64,000 nt of DNA from JAPOXR01 sp965219635 (GCA_965219635.1 OZ244783.1:2108001-2172000), one strand, 5' to 3'. Shown: positions 27,586-37,019, counted from the stretch's first letter. The notes: generated by a model not told the origin, from the sequence alone. Made by a program: numbers and translations.

Positions 27586-27876
27586 ATGTCAGATCATGCA
27601 AGCAGCCTTGGAGTACATTGGGGAAAAATCGTTGCCCGGACTTGGAGCGACGAGGAGTACAAGTCCAGAGTTCTGAGCGAACCTCGCCAGGTATTGGCCG
27701 AAGAGGGGTTCGTAATTCCTGAAGATGTGGATATAACGGTCAGTGACGGTGGGACATCTACAGTCCACCTCGTCGTGACCCCTATGCCGGAAGGTGTAGA
27801 CACACAGATCGACGATGAGAGTCTCGAGTCAATGTCAGGCGGAATTGTCTGCTGCTGCTGTTGCTGGTGGATGTAA
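27586..27876 (+). CDS. NHLP-family RiPP precursor 2, poly-Cys core with terminal WWM
   Basis: This encodes a 96-aa paralogue of precursor 1 with a very similar leader (SLGVHWGKIVARTWSDEEY, VHLVVTPMPEGVD) ending in LESMSGG. The predicted core is only IVCCCCCWWM: five consecutive Cys, then two Trp and Met. The Cys run is encoded by TGC/TGT codons next to TGG codons, so single-base changes or slippage could change its length or swap Cys for Trp. GGGAGA precedes the ATG. The core suits heterocyclisation of all Cys and modification of the Trp pair. Confidence 0.93.
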   Translation: MSDHASSLGVHWGKIVARTWSDEEYKSRVLSEPRQVLAEEGFVIPEDVDITVSDGGTSTVHLVVTPMPEGVDTQIDDESLESMSGGIVCCCCCWWM

Positions 27877-28917
27877 CGCTGCCGAAAAAGGCCGTAATCA
27901 AGTTTCTGACGAGGCACTGCTGGATCGAGGCCATGTGCCAATGCAGCAGTGGCTTGCCCGCATCGACATTCGGTGTCGGTGGCCGCAAAGCAAACGCCGG
28001 CAACGGGTGAGTCATTGGCAAGGTCTTTCTTGGCAAAGGAGTATCGTCGATTGCTGGCCGTGGTCATTTGACAGAACATTGTGCCAGCGCTGAATTGGTT
28101 GGCCATCCGGTAGCAAATTCAGCAGGCTCATCATCGACTCTGTGACAAAGCTGGTGCTGGCACTGTTGTTCGAAAATCAAGAGTTGGCACCGGGCATTGT
28201 TCGCTTATCAAGCCGTAAGGCAGAGAACGCAGCCGGAGTTGAACCGCAAATCTATCCCGGCGCCGACCACACTACCCAGACACGTCTTGCCAAGGGCGCA
28301 TCCGATTTACGTGTGGCCTGGAGAATGGGGAGACCGCCTTTCGCTCGACTATTGCTTTGAGGAACTGGATGTGGCGCTTGCTTTCTCGAGAACCAGAAAG
28401 GCCTCTCAGACACCCGGTTCTCTGTCTGGCCGGATGAGGGCTTGTTCAAATTCAATTGGAAAAAGGCAGTTCTATGGCATCATGCAGCCAACACTTTTCA
28501 TGCTCCATAGAAAGGCAATCCGGATGGGAGCAATGTGCACAGGCTCCCTGCTTGATGGCAACGAACGCAACGCAGTGCCTGCTAACCCCAGCAGCAGAGT
28601 CGCGGATTGCAATCAACAGGCATCATCTGCACAGGCGAGAGCGATTGCACGAATAGTTGCCGACAGCTGGCGTCCATTGCAGATGCAATATCAATCCAAA
28701 CTTCCCTGGATTCGTTGGAATCATATAGACTTGGTCAGCGGTTACATAGCAATGCGCTTTCGCCTTTAACTCACGGTAAAGCGGATTATCAGATGAGCTT
28801 GGTTTCCAACTTGCCATGCGACGGCAATTCGGTGCCGCGTGACTGTACTGAAATGTCATACCTGACTGTGACCACCTTGCGCCGTCCTCCGCGATCAGTG
28901 CAACCGGACAGACAACC
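27877..28917 (+). other. 1-kb degenerate region between precursor 2 and first YcaO gene
   Basis: The first part (to about 28300) is the copy-B version of the lost gene seen after precursor 1. Further on, short protein-like stretches in different frames (for example RFSVWPDEGLFKFNWKKAV near 28410-28470) suggest another frameshifted coding remnant that I cannot identify. The end must contain the promoter of the biosynthetic operon; no strong -35/-10 pair is evident. Confidence 0.45.
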
Positions 28918-31179
28918 GTGATTTCAATACCTGCCATAAATCCGCAATGGAGGGTCATTATCCCCGAAGACGAGGGGGTGGTTTTGTTGTCTGAGCAGGA
29001 GGAAGTCACCCTGCGCAACCCACTGGTACGGCAGGTCATGCAGCACATTGACGGGACCCGCAGCAGCCACGAAATCGTGACTGCACTCGCAGCAAAGGTT
29101 GAACCTGCGCCAGTCTGGTATGTCCTGGGCCAACTTGAAAGCAAGGGCCACATTGTTGAGGCTGCGGACCCGGACGACTGCTGTCATGCCGCATTCTGGA
29201 CAGCCTGCGGTGTTGACTCTGCGAAAGGCAACCGGCGGCTCGCCAAGAGTTCAGCGCGCATTCTGAGTTGCGATGTCCGTTGCGGCGAGCAAGTTGCCGA
29301 AGCGCTGAAAAGATTTGGAGTCTCCGCCCTTTCTGTCGAACCGCTGTCGTCTCCGGACCCTGCAACAAGAGTGGCCGACCTCCATATTGCGATTGTGAGT
29401 GAGTACCTTTCCGACAAGCTGGTCACACTGGCGCGTGAGGCCCGTTCCGCTGGCAGGCAACTGCTTCTGGTCCGCCCTTTCGGGATCGAGGCCTGGATTG
29501 GGCCCCTCCTCAACCCTGACTCAACCGCATGCCTTGATTGCCTAAGGCGAAGATTGCTGGAGCGAAGGCCCGTACTTGGTCTGGCCTTGTTTGATGAGCC
29601 AGACAGAGAAAGCACCTATCCGCTGGCTGGCCCACGGCCGGTAGTCGAAACGGCCTGTCTGGCGGCGGCTACCGAAGCAGCCAGAGCACTTGCAGGCGGG
29701 AGCGACACCCTTGAGGGCAAACTGCTGTCGATCAACGCCGCCGACCGCAGGACGGCATTGCACCATCTGATAGGCCATCCAGCCTGCCAGAATTGCGCGT
29801 CCGGCAACGAAGCCCCGGCGGTTGAAGTGCGACTGTTGCCGCGCCAGCGCACTGGCGATGGCGGAGGAGGTTTCCGCTCGAGGCCTGCACAGGAGGTCTT
29901 CAACACATACGGACATCTCCTTGGTCCGGTTCTTGGCATCGCAAGTTCACTGACACAACTCGCAGAGTCCTTTGGAACCGGCTTCGCGTACGCGGCTGAC
30001 AACACACTGGGAGGGAGAGCCCGGAGCCTGAAAGAAATGATCGGGCTGCGCAGCTTCTACAGCATGGGGAAGGGTGTAACCGACGCCGACGCCCGCGCCA
30101 GCGCCCTTGGGGAAGTTGCCGAACACTACTCCGGCAGATTTCACGGCACGGAAGCACGCTTGCAGGGCAGCTATGCCGAACTGGGAGGGGACGCAATCCA
30201 TCCAAACAGAGTGGCAAATTACAGCGACCGCCAATACCGTGAACGGGAATCTTGGAACAGGAAGACCTCACCCCGCAACCGGATTCCGTGGCCTTTCGAT
30301 CCCGAAGCGGTAATCGACTGGACACCCATTTGGTCCCTTACCCGCAAAAGGCAAAGGCTCTTGCCAACCGAAATGCTGTATTTTGGGCCGCTTGGTCAGG
30401 GCAGAGCACCCGGCGATCATGGATACTTCTACGGATGCCCCAACGGATGCGCTTCGGGAAGCAATCTCGAGGAAGCTGTATTGCAAGCATTCCTAGAATT
30501 GATCGAGAGGGATGCCGTCAGTATCTGGTGGTTCAACCGTATCAGGCGACCGGCAGTTGATCTTGCGTCCTTTGACGATCAATGGCTTTCCAGTCTGCCA
30601 ACCTTGTACAAGACAGTGGGCCGAACGATCGAGGCGATTGACCTGACTTCGGATCTTGCGATCCCCGTCTTTGCCGTGACATCCCGCGAGCTGGACGAGT
30701 GCAATGAACGGGTTGTGCTCGGCTTCGGTTGTCACCTGGACGCCCGCATCGCCCTGCGGCGCGCCTGCACGGAAATGTACCAGATGTTGGCGTTTGACCT
30801 TGCAGGGCGATCCTGGACTGATCGCGAACTGCATGACTGGCTCAAGGCGGGAAGAGTGTCCGAACATGCCTATCTGATTCCCGACCCCGAATTGCCGGTA
30901 TCGAAAGGCTCTGATTTTCCGGCAAGGCCTCCTTCATGCATGCTGGAAGCCATTGAGCACTGCCGGAGGACGGTCGAAAGCAAGGGCATGGAAGTGCTCG
31001 TGCTCGACCAGACCCGCAAGGACATCGGGATGAACGTCGCCCGGGTGGTTGTCCCGGGACTGCGGCAGATGCGGGTGCGCCTTGCACCAGGCCGGCTCTA
31101 CGATGTTCCCGTCGGCCAGGGCTGGCTCGACGAGCCGATACCAGAACAGGACCTAAACCCGCTACCCGTCTTTTGGTAG
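28918..31179 (+). CDS. Fused RiPP cyclodehydratase 1 (RRE + E1-like + YcaO)
   Basis: This 753-aa protein should bind the precursor leader and convert core Cys/Ser/Thr to azolines using ATP. Residues about 10-85 are a PqqD-like recognition domain (WRVIIPEDEGVVLL, IDGTRSSHEIVTAL, LGQLESKGHIVEA). Residues about 110-300 are E1/ThiF-like with two CxxC pairs for zinc (CLDC near 204, CQNC near 289). The YcaO domain follows, with GEVAEHYS near 398-403 and ELIERDA near 525, and ends in LNPLPVFW. The first ATP/Mg motif has His where most YcaO proteins have Arg (ExxER), but both Glu are kept. The GTG start is supported by alignment with the second copy. Confidence 0.9.
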   Translation: MISIPAINPQWRVIIPEDEGVVLLSEQEEVTLRNPLVRQVMQHIDGTRSSHEIVTALAAKVEPAPVWYVLGQLESKGHIVEAADPDDCCHAAFWTACGVDSAKGNRRLAKSSARILSCDVRCGEQVAEALKRFGVSALSVEPLSSPDPATRVADLHIAIVSEYLSDKLVTLAREARSAGRQLLLVRPFGIEAWIGPLLNPDSTACLDCLRRRLLERRPVLGLALFDEPDRESTYPLAGPRPVVETACLAAATEAARALAGGSDTLEGKLLSINAADRRTALHHLIGHPACQNCASGNEAPAVEVRLLPRQRTGDGGGGFRSRPAQEVFNTYGHLLGPVLGIASSLTQLAESFGTGFAYAADNTLGGRARSLKEMIGLRSFYSMGKGVTDADARASALGEVAEHYSGRFHGTEARLQGSYAELGGDAIHPNRVANYSDRQYRERESWNRKTSPRNRIPWPFDPEAVIDWTPIWSLTRKRQRLLPTEMLYFGPLGQGRAPGDHGYFYGCPNGCASGSNLEEAVLQAFLELIERDAVSIWWFNRIRRPAVDLASFDDQWLSSLPTLYKTVGRTIEAIDLTSDLAIPVFAVTSRELDECNERVVLGFGCHLDARIALRRACTEMYQMLAFDLAGRSWTDRELHDWLKAGRVSEHAYLIPDPELPVSKGSDFPARPPSCMLEAIEHCRRTVESKGMEVLVLDQTRKDIGMNVARVVVPGLRQMRVRLAPGRLYDVPVGQGWLDEPIPEQDLNPLPVFW

Positions 31180-31226
31180 GATACTGCCGCAGGATGACAG
31201 GAATTCCGCTTCAATCAGGAAAGCCG

Positions 31227-32654
31227 ATGCCAGAACTTGAATTCAAATGGCGCAGCCGCCCGGGCACTTCGATTACCTCAGGTGGTCCGAATGCGCTGAA
31301 AGTAACCATCGGAGACAGGCCTCCAGTCCAGCTAGAGGCGCCGCAGGCGGCTGCCGCAGTCCTGTCCCGCCTGGATGCCGGGATCACCGAAAGTGAATTA
31401 ACCGACCCAATTGCCGGTGACATGCCTGCACTTGGCACCGCATTTTCCATCATGGCGAGGTTCCGCCGGAATGGCCTGCTGGTTGTGGATGTCGTCCGCG
31501 AAGACCGCACGCTGATCACGGTTCATCCGCTGGATCCCAAGTTCAAGATGCCACCGCCATTTCGGGGAACGGGCACCGAAGAGCCGGTTTGGCAATTGTC
31601 CAGGTTTGCGCTTCTTCGCCGCCTTGATGAAAACTGGTTACTTGAACATCCTGGGTCGGCCTGCGAGATCGCCATCCTTGATGGTGAGGTGTTTGGCTGG
31701 TTATCAGCTGTCCACGGAATATCCCCTGGTGATAGCGAAACCCGGCGCGAGCTATTGTGGCTGCTCCACCAGCTTGGATTCCTGCAGGATAGTGACGAAG
31801 TTGAAGACTGGGAGGCCAAGACCTGGGAGTTCCATGACTTCCTGTTTCACCGGCGGTCGCGGTCCGGTCCCTTGCGTCCGCTCGGGGGGACCTACCGTTT
31901 CAGTGATGGACAATTCACACACTCGCCTCCCACCACCGGTTCAGCCCGGCTTCAAGATGGCGAGGTGTTGGGACTCCCGGTTCCGGACATGGCGAACAGC
32001 CGGACGCTGGCCGACGTCATGGAGAACCGGCGCTCGAAACGCACCATGGGCAGTCCTCCGGTAGACATCGCCTCGGTTGCTGCATTGCTCTACCGGGTGG
32101 CTCGAGTCACCCGAGAACTTCAGGAAGGATACCATCTGCGGCCCTATCCTTCCGGTGGCGCCATTCATGAGCTTGGGTTCTATCTCGCCGTTGGCGAGTG
32201 CTCGGGCATCCCTTCGGGGTTCCATCATTACAGGTCCGATGAGCATGCATTGGCCCGCCTTGAAGGTGAATCGGCCGACAATTCGGCCAAGACAATGCTC
32301 GAAATGTGCGCCAGCAGCTGGGCTCAGCCAGATGTGCCACCGCAATGCTTGGTAGTGATTTCCTCACAACTTCCCAAACTGGCCTGGAAGTACGAAGCCA
32401 TTGCCTACCGCCTTTCGGTTCTCGGAGCGGGAATCGTCATCCAATCCCTCTATCTCGTTGCGGAGGATCTTGGTTTGCATTGCTGCGCCTCGGGGACAGG
32501 CAACCCCGATCTGTTCGCCACGGCAACAGGCCTTTCAAGTTGGGCCGAAACCAGCGTCGCCGAATTCGGGTTTGGAAGCGCCCCAGCGCAGACAGCGGAA
32601 GGCACAGGTTCAGGCACGGCTCCAGCCGCAGAAGGCGCAAGCGCCACCAGTTGA
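31227..32654 (+). CDS. SagB-type FMN-dependent azoline dehydrogenase
   Basis: SagB/ThcOx enzymes oxidise thiazolines and oxazolines, made by YcaO, to aromatic thiazoles and oxazoles. The protein of about 475 aa has an N-terminal substrate-handling region (residues about 1-230). The C-terminal nitroreductase-fold domain has MENRRSKRTMG, YPSGGAIHELGFYLAV, AYRLSVLGAGIVIQSLYLVAEDLGLHCCASGTGN, and finally an Ala/Gly/Thr-rich tail. I chose the ATG at 31227 because AGGAAAG lies 4 nt upstream; an ATG at 31194 is possible. It sits between the two cyclodehydratase genes, 47 bp after the first and 23 bp before the second. Confidence 0.9.
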   Translation: MPELEFKWRSRPGTSITSGGPNALKVTIGDRPPVQLEAPQAAAAVLSRLDAGITESELTDPIAGDMPALGTAFSIMARFRRNGLLVVDVVREDRTLITVHPLDPKFKMPPPFRGTGTEEPVWQLSRFALLRRLDENWLLEHPGSACEIAILDGEVFGWLSAVHGISPGDSETRRELLWLLHQLGFLQDSDEVEDWEAKTWEFHDFLFHRRSRSGPLRPLGGTYRFSDGQFTHSPPTTGSARLQDGEVLGLPVPDMANSRTLADVMENRRSKRTMGSPPVDIASVAALLYRVARVTRELQEGYHLRPYPSGGAIHELGFYLAVGECSGIPSGFHHYRSDEHALARLEGESADNSAKTMLEMCASSWAQPDVPPQCLVVISSQLPKLAWKYEAIAYRLSVLGAGIVIQSLYLVAEDLGLHCCASGTGNPDLFATATGLSSWAETSVAEFGFGSAPAQTAEGTGSGTAPAAEGASATS

Positions 32655-32677
32655 ACACGCCCAAAAGGGGATTTTGC

Positions 32678-34915
32678 ATGATCAACAAGCCGAAGTTCAG
32701 GCCACATTACCGTGCGGTAACCATCCCGGATGAGGGTGTTCTACTACTTGGCGAAAACGACTCCCGGATTATCCGCAGCAAGCAGCAAGCCCAAATTGCT
32801 GAGTTGATCGACGGCAATCGCAGTTCTGACGAAATTGCAGGACTTGCCTCCGAGCACATGGACGCAGCAATTGCCTGGTCCATACTGCTCAAGCTTGAGA
32901 AGTCCGGACTGATCGAGGAAGCCGGGTCGCACGAAATTCCGGAAAACGCTGCATTCTGGTTTTCGCTGGGTGCCGCCCCGCCAGTGCCGGGATCCGGCAT
33001 CAGGGTATTTGCCGAGACGGATGGACTAGCCGGAACGATGGAGGCATCCCTGCGGCGCTTCGGCATCAATCCTGTTGTGGCGGGATCATTGCAAGAAATA
33101 GGCCCTGCGGCGAACTCCGACGGCCTGGATGTGATCCTCGCACGAGACTACCTTGACGACCAACTGCTTGAAATTGCTGATATGCAGCGCAATTCAGACC
33201 GCCGTTGGTTGCTGGCAAGGCCTTTCGGAACAAACATCTGGGTCGGACCGCTGTTCGGACCGGACGCCGGCTGCATGCACTGCCTCAACCGCCGCATGGC
33301 GGCGCTGAGCCCCGCCCAACTCCTTGCAGCCAAATTCGACCCGTCGAACGGAATGACCCCCCCGTTGGGAATTGTGCCGGGTAGCCGGGACATCGCCTGC
33401 GGCATCGTTGCCGCAGAGACAGCCAAGATCATGGCTGGAGCAGACTCGGACCTCGGTGGAGCAATCAGGGAAATCAGCATCCAGGACTGGTCAAGCCGGC
33501 TTCACCGGGTTGTGACCATTCCTCCCTGCAAGGCTTGCGGTGGCCTTCCCGTCCGTGAGAATGGCCCGTTGCAACTCAAGGCCGATCCGATCAGGTTTTC
33601 TGCTGACGGTGGCTATCGTACCGTTACCCCTGAAGAGACACTGCAACACTATGACCATCTGGTCAGCCCGCTAGGCGGAATTGTGGCACGGCTGACCCCC
33701 AAGGAAGGAAACGCCGAAATCGGCGTCACTTGCATTGCCGAAGAATTTGGCCGGCAACGTCCGGAAAAACTCGCCCACCTTGTCGCGGCCTTCCGGGTTA
33801 CAAACATGGGCAAAGGACGGACGTTGCCGCAGGCAACAGCCGGTGCGCTTTGCGAGGCGATCGAACGGTATTCGCTCCTGCCTCAGGGAACTGAAAGCCT
33901 GCAACAGGGATCGCTGAATGAGTTGGCGGATTCCGCCATCCACCCGAATGCGGTCATGGGCTACAGCGAAGTACAATACCGGGACCGCGTCGAGTGGAAC
34001 AAGCGGCACAAATCATACTTTCATTTTGTTCCTGACCGGTTCGATCCTGATCGCGTCACTGACTGGGTTGCAGTCTGGTCCCTGACCAAACAGCAATTCC
34101 GGCTATTGCCGTATGAATTGCTCTATTTCAGCCCTGTGCCGGAGGGGGTAGCCCGGACTTGCGCGAGTTGTTCCAATGGCTGCGCTTCGGGCAACACAAT
34201 CGAAGAGGCCATTCTTCAGGGATTTCTGGAACTGGCGGAACGCGATGCCATTGCCATGTGGTGGTACAATCGTCTTCGCCGGCCTGCTGTCGAACTGGAC
34301 GCATTTGACGATGAGTGGTTTGCCGCGCTTGTCCCCACGTACAGGAGTCTCAACCGCGAAATCGTATTGCTTGATATTACAAATGATCTGGGCATTCCGG
34401 TTTACGCGGCAATTTCCTGGCGCACCGACGGCCCTCCAGAACGGATCTGTATCGGGTTTGGCTGTCATTTCGATGCCAGGCTTGCAGCGCAGCGCGCAGC
34501 GACCGAGATCGTTCAAATGCTCTCGATTGACTTGGTAGGAGACACGGAGGCGATGCGGCAATTCGCAGATGGATGGTTGGAGACGGTAACGCGTGCAAAT
34601 AACCCCTATCTGGATCCCGTTGGCACAACAAAACCCTCATCGGCTGCCGGCCACCCGATGCCCGGACAGGGTACAATCGCTGGTTGCATTGACTGGTGCC
34701 GCCGAACGGTCGAGTCCCGTGGGATGGAAATGATGGTGCATGACCTGACCCGCCCCGACGCCGGCATGCCGGTGGCAAAAGTCATTGTGCCTGGCCTGCG
34801 GCATTTCTGGAGCCGTTACGCCCCCGGCCGCCTGTATGATGTACCCGTTGCGCTGGGATGGACGGATACGCCGACGGAAGAGGCGGACCTGAATCCGATC
34901 CCGTTCTTTTTTTGA
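32678..34915 (+). CDS. Fused RiPP cyclodehydratase 2 (RRE + E1-like + YcaO)
   Basis: This 745-aa protein is a paralogue of the one at 28918. The recognition domain (YRAVTIPDEGVLLLGE, IDGNRSSDEIAGL) is at residues about 10-85. The E1-like domain carries the zinc pairs CMHC and CKAC. The YcaO domain has the canonical first motif GALCEAIERYS near residue 390 and ELAERDAI near 518, and the chain ends in LNPIPFFF, the Pro-containing C-terminus seen in azoline-forming YcaO enzymes. AAAAGGGG precedes the ATG at 32678. Two distinct cyclodehydratases may serve different precursors or different residues in one core. Confidence 0.92.
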   Translation: MINKPKFRPHYRAVTIPDEGVLLLGENDSRIIRSKQQAQIAELIDGNRSSDEIAGLASEHMDAAIAWSILLKLEKSGLIEEAGSHEIPENAAFWFSLGAAPPVPGSGIRVFAETDGLAGTMEASLRRFGINPVVAGSLQEIGPAANSDGLDVILARDYLDDQLLEIADMQRNSDRRWLLARPFGTNIWVGPLFGPDAGCMHCLNRRMAALSPAQLLAAKFDPSNGMTPPLGIVPGSRDIACGIVAAETAKIMAGADSDLGGAIREISIQDWSSRLHRVVTIPPCKACGGLPVRENGPLQLKADPIRFSADGGYRTVTPEETLQHYDHLVSPLGGIVARLTPKEGNAEIGVTCIAEEFGRQRPEKLAHLVAAFRVTNMGKGRTLPQATAGALCEAIERYSLLPQGTESLQQGSLNELADSAIHPNAVMGYSEVQYRDRVEWNKRHKSYFHFVPDRFDPDRVTDWVAVWSLTKQQFRLLPYELLYFSPVPEGVARTCASCSNGCASGNTIEEAILQGFLELAERDAIAMWWYNRLRRPAVELDAFDDEWFAALVPTYRSLNREIVLLDITNDLGIPVYAAISWRTDGPPERICIGFGCHFDARLAAQRAATEIVQMLSIDLVGDTEAMRQFADGWLETVTRANNPYLDPVGTTKPSSAAGHPMPGQGTIAGCIDWCRRTVESRGMEMMVHDLTRPDAGMPVAKVIVPGLRHFWSRYAPGRLYDVPVALGWTDTPTEEADLNPIPFFF

Positions 34916-34954
34916 TCAATTAGGCTTTGAGCCTGCAATGAAGTACTCACGGGA

Positions 34955-36487
34955 ATGATCACCAGAATAGTCATAGCTGGTGGTGGCACCGCCGGATGGA
35001 TGACGGCAGCAGCGCTTGCCAATCGCATTGTCGGTGCCACATCCATTCAGGTGACGCTGGTGGAGTCCGAGGAAATCGGAACTGTCGGTGTCGGCGAGGG
35101 CACGACGGCAGCACTTCCCCCGTTTCATGATGCCGCGTACGGCTTCGATGAGGCAGAGATGATGCGGGCATCCGGTGCCACTTTCAAGCTGGGCATCCGA
35201 TTCAATGACTGGAGTTACATCGGCCATTCGTATTTTCATTCGTTCGGCAAGTTCGGTGTAGAGCAAGATACCGCACTGATCGACTTCCATCACTATTGGC
35301 TGCACAGCCGCCAGGTGGGTGAGACCCCTGATCTGAGCGATTTCAATTTGTCTGCAGTTGCAGCCGCTTCCGGCAGATTTGCAAAGAAGGTAGAGGCTCC
35401 GGCAGGCCTTCCCTCTGAACTTCCCTATGCGTACCATTTCGACGCACGGCTCTATGCCGGATTTCTTCGCAAATTCGCAGAGGCACGCGGCATACGCCGG
35501 CTAGAAGGCAAGATATCCCGGGTACTTCTCGATAGCGAAGACGGATTGATTGAGGCACTCTTGCTTGAGGATGGCCGCCGGCTTGACGCAGACTTTTTCT
35601 TTGACTGCACGGGATTTCGTGGCCTGTTGATCGAAGACACTCTTTCAACCGGCTTTGAAGATTGGTCGCACCTGCTACCCTGCGATCGCGCAGTTGCCGT
35701 ACCGGCGAAGTCGATCCTGCCGCGTGTGCCCTTTACGACCTCCACTGCCCACGCGCATGGCTGGCAGTGGCACATTCCGCTACAGCACCGCAGCGGCAAC
35801 GGATATGTGTACTCCAGCAGCTTTTGCAGCGATGACGAGGCTGCTCAACTACTGCTGAACAATATTGCTGGCGAGCCACTCGGGGAGCCGATGAAGCTGC
35901 GCTTTACGCCGGGTTGCCGCCGCAAGTCTTGGAATGGCAACTGCGTCGCCATTGGCCTCTCTGCCGGTTTTCTTGAACCGCTTGAGGCAACGAGCATCGC
36001 ATTGATCCATACAGCAATCCACCATTTCCTTTTCTATTTCCCGGAAAAGCGCCACGACCCGACCCGGGCTGGCCTGTTCAACCGGGCCATTGACAGTCTC
36101 TACCGGGACATTCGCAACTTGCTGATCTTGCACTACATGCTGAACCGGCGGACCGACTCCCCGATGTGGCAGGCTTGCCGCGAGATTGATGTTCCGGACG
36201 AACTCGGCGAGCGTATCGAGGTGTTCAGGAAGTCGGCACATATACGGATCACTGACGATCAATTCTTCAACTTGGCAAGCAATTTGACCATCATGCTGAG
36301 CCAAGGGATCAATCCCGAGTCCTACCATCAGGTGCTTGCGAGCCTTAACCAAAATCTCAATCAGAACATACCGGCCTATATGCGAAGGCTGAAGGCTGGC
36401 ATCCGTGACACCGCCTTGAACCTGCCAACCCTTGACGAGTTCATAGAAAGCTACTGCCCCATGGAGAGCGCCAGCCGATCGCCATGA
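34955..36487 (+). CDS. Flavin-dependent tryptophan-halogenase-family protein
   Basis: The 510-aa protein has the FAD signature GGGTAGW at residues 9-15, the catalytic Lys78 in TFKLGIRF (equivalent to Lys79 of PrnA), the halogenase motif WQWHIP near residue 270 and FLEPLEATS near 340, where PrnA has its active-site Glu. All landmarks of an active FADH2-dependent tryptophan halogenase are therefore present. No flavin reductase is in the window. It lies 39 bp after cyclodehydratase 2, and three of four precursor cores contain Trp, so a peptide-bound Trp is the favoured substrate; this is inference. Free Trp remains possible. Confidence 0.9.
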   Translation: MITRIVIAGGGTAGWMTAAALANRIVGATSIQVTLVESEEIGTVGVGEGTTAALPPFHDAAYGFDEAEMMRASGATFKLGIRFNDWSYIGHSYFHSFGKFGVEQDTALIDFHHYWLHSRQVGETPDLSDFNLSAVAAASGRFAKKVEAPAGLPSELPYAYHFDARLYAGFLRKFAEARGIRRLEGKISRVLLDSEDGLIEALLLEDGRRLDADFFFDCTGFRGLLIEDTLSTGFEDWSHLLPCDRAVAVPAKSILPRVPFTTSTAHAHGWQWHIPLQHRSGNGYVYSSSFCSDDEAAQLLLNNIAGEPLGEPMKLRFTPGCRRKSWNGNCVAIGLSAGFLEPLEATSIALIHTAIHHFLFYFPEKRHDPTRAGLFNRAIDSLYRDIRNLLILHYMLNRRTDSPMWQACREIDVPDELGERIEVFRKSAHIRITDDQFFNLASNLTIMLSQGINPESYHQVLASLNQNLNQNIPAYMRRLKAGIRDTALNLPTLDEFIESYCPMESASRSP

Positions 36488-36585
36488 CCGGCACGATTTT
36501 CAGGTTGGCGCTGGTCAAGACCGGAAGGGAACCGGAAACCTTGGCAGATGAAACAGCAGGTACAGGAAGCGGCAGGCAACTATTG

Positions 36586-36614
36586 TTGACAAATAGTCTG
36601 AAAATGAAGTTAAC
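36586..36614 (+). promoter_or_regulatory. Candidate promoter of precursor 3
   Basis: TTGACA (36586-36591), a 17-bp spacer and GTTAAC (36609-36614) lie about 100 bp upstream of precursor 3. The same layout, with matching spacer bases (AATGAA before the second box), lies upstream of precursor 4. The -35 box is consensus; the second box is a poor -10 but its conservation suggests it matters. Confidence 0.5.
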
Positions 36615-36716
36615 TGAATACACAGTGCCAATGAGAAGTTCCTTGGGGACCCGGTAACTTGCCGTCTGGATCTCGTCAGGGGCCGCCAGTGGCGGAACAA
36701 TATGGGGTGTGAAACC

Positions 36717-37019
36717 ATGACCAGTTATGAACAGAACATCGGCAGCGTATGGGGAAAGATTGTTGCCCAGTCCTGGAGCGACGCCGAATACAAGTCGCGC
36801 GTGATTAGTGATCCGCGACAGGCGCTTGAGGAAGAGGGCCTGAGTGTTCCGGAAGATATAGCAATCGAGGTCAGCGACGGAGGCCCGGCTAGGGTGCACT
36901 TGGTAATCCCTGAAAAGCCTGACGGCACAGACATCGCAGTCGATGAAGAAACTCTTGAAGGGATTGCCGGCGGTAGTCACTGCTGCTGCACTGCGCCGCC
37001 TGGCACAAATTGGTGGTAG
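36717..37019 (+). CDS. NHLP-family RiPP precursor 3, core SHCCCTAPPGTNWW
   Basis: This encodes a 100-aa precursor. The leader (SVWGKIVAQSWSDAEYKSR, SDPRQALEEEGLSVPEDIAIEVSDGG, RVHLVIPEKPDG) ends in LEGIAGG. The core SHCCCTAPPGTNWW has three consecutive Cys, two Thr, a Pro pair and a terminal Trp pair. It stands 229 bp after the halogenase stop and has its own candidate promoter. I chose the ATG at 36717 after GGGGTG; a start at 36702 would add five non-conserved residues. Confidence 0.93.
   Translation: MTSYEQNIGSVWGKIVAQSWSDAEYKSRVISDPRQALEEEGLSVPEDIAIEVSDGGPARVHLVIPEKPDGTDIAVDEETLEGIAGGSHCCCTAPPGTNWW

Larger units (their letters stand above)
27242..28266 (+). repeat. Copy B of the duplicated precursor cassette
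   Basis: This is the second copy of the segment at 25087-26110, with the same order of upstream boxes, precursor gene and degenerate tail. Beyond about 28300 the copies diverge: copy A continues to the halogenase pseudogene, whereas copy B runs into unrelated sequence before the first YcaO gene. Confidence 0.75.

Noticed and set aside
28623..29153. 176-codon frame antisense to the start of the first YcaO gene.
   Set aside because: Its composition follows codon-shadow effects of the real gene on the opposite strand.
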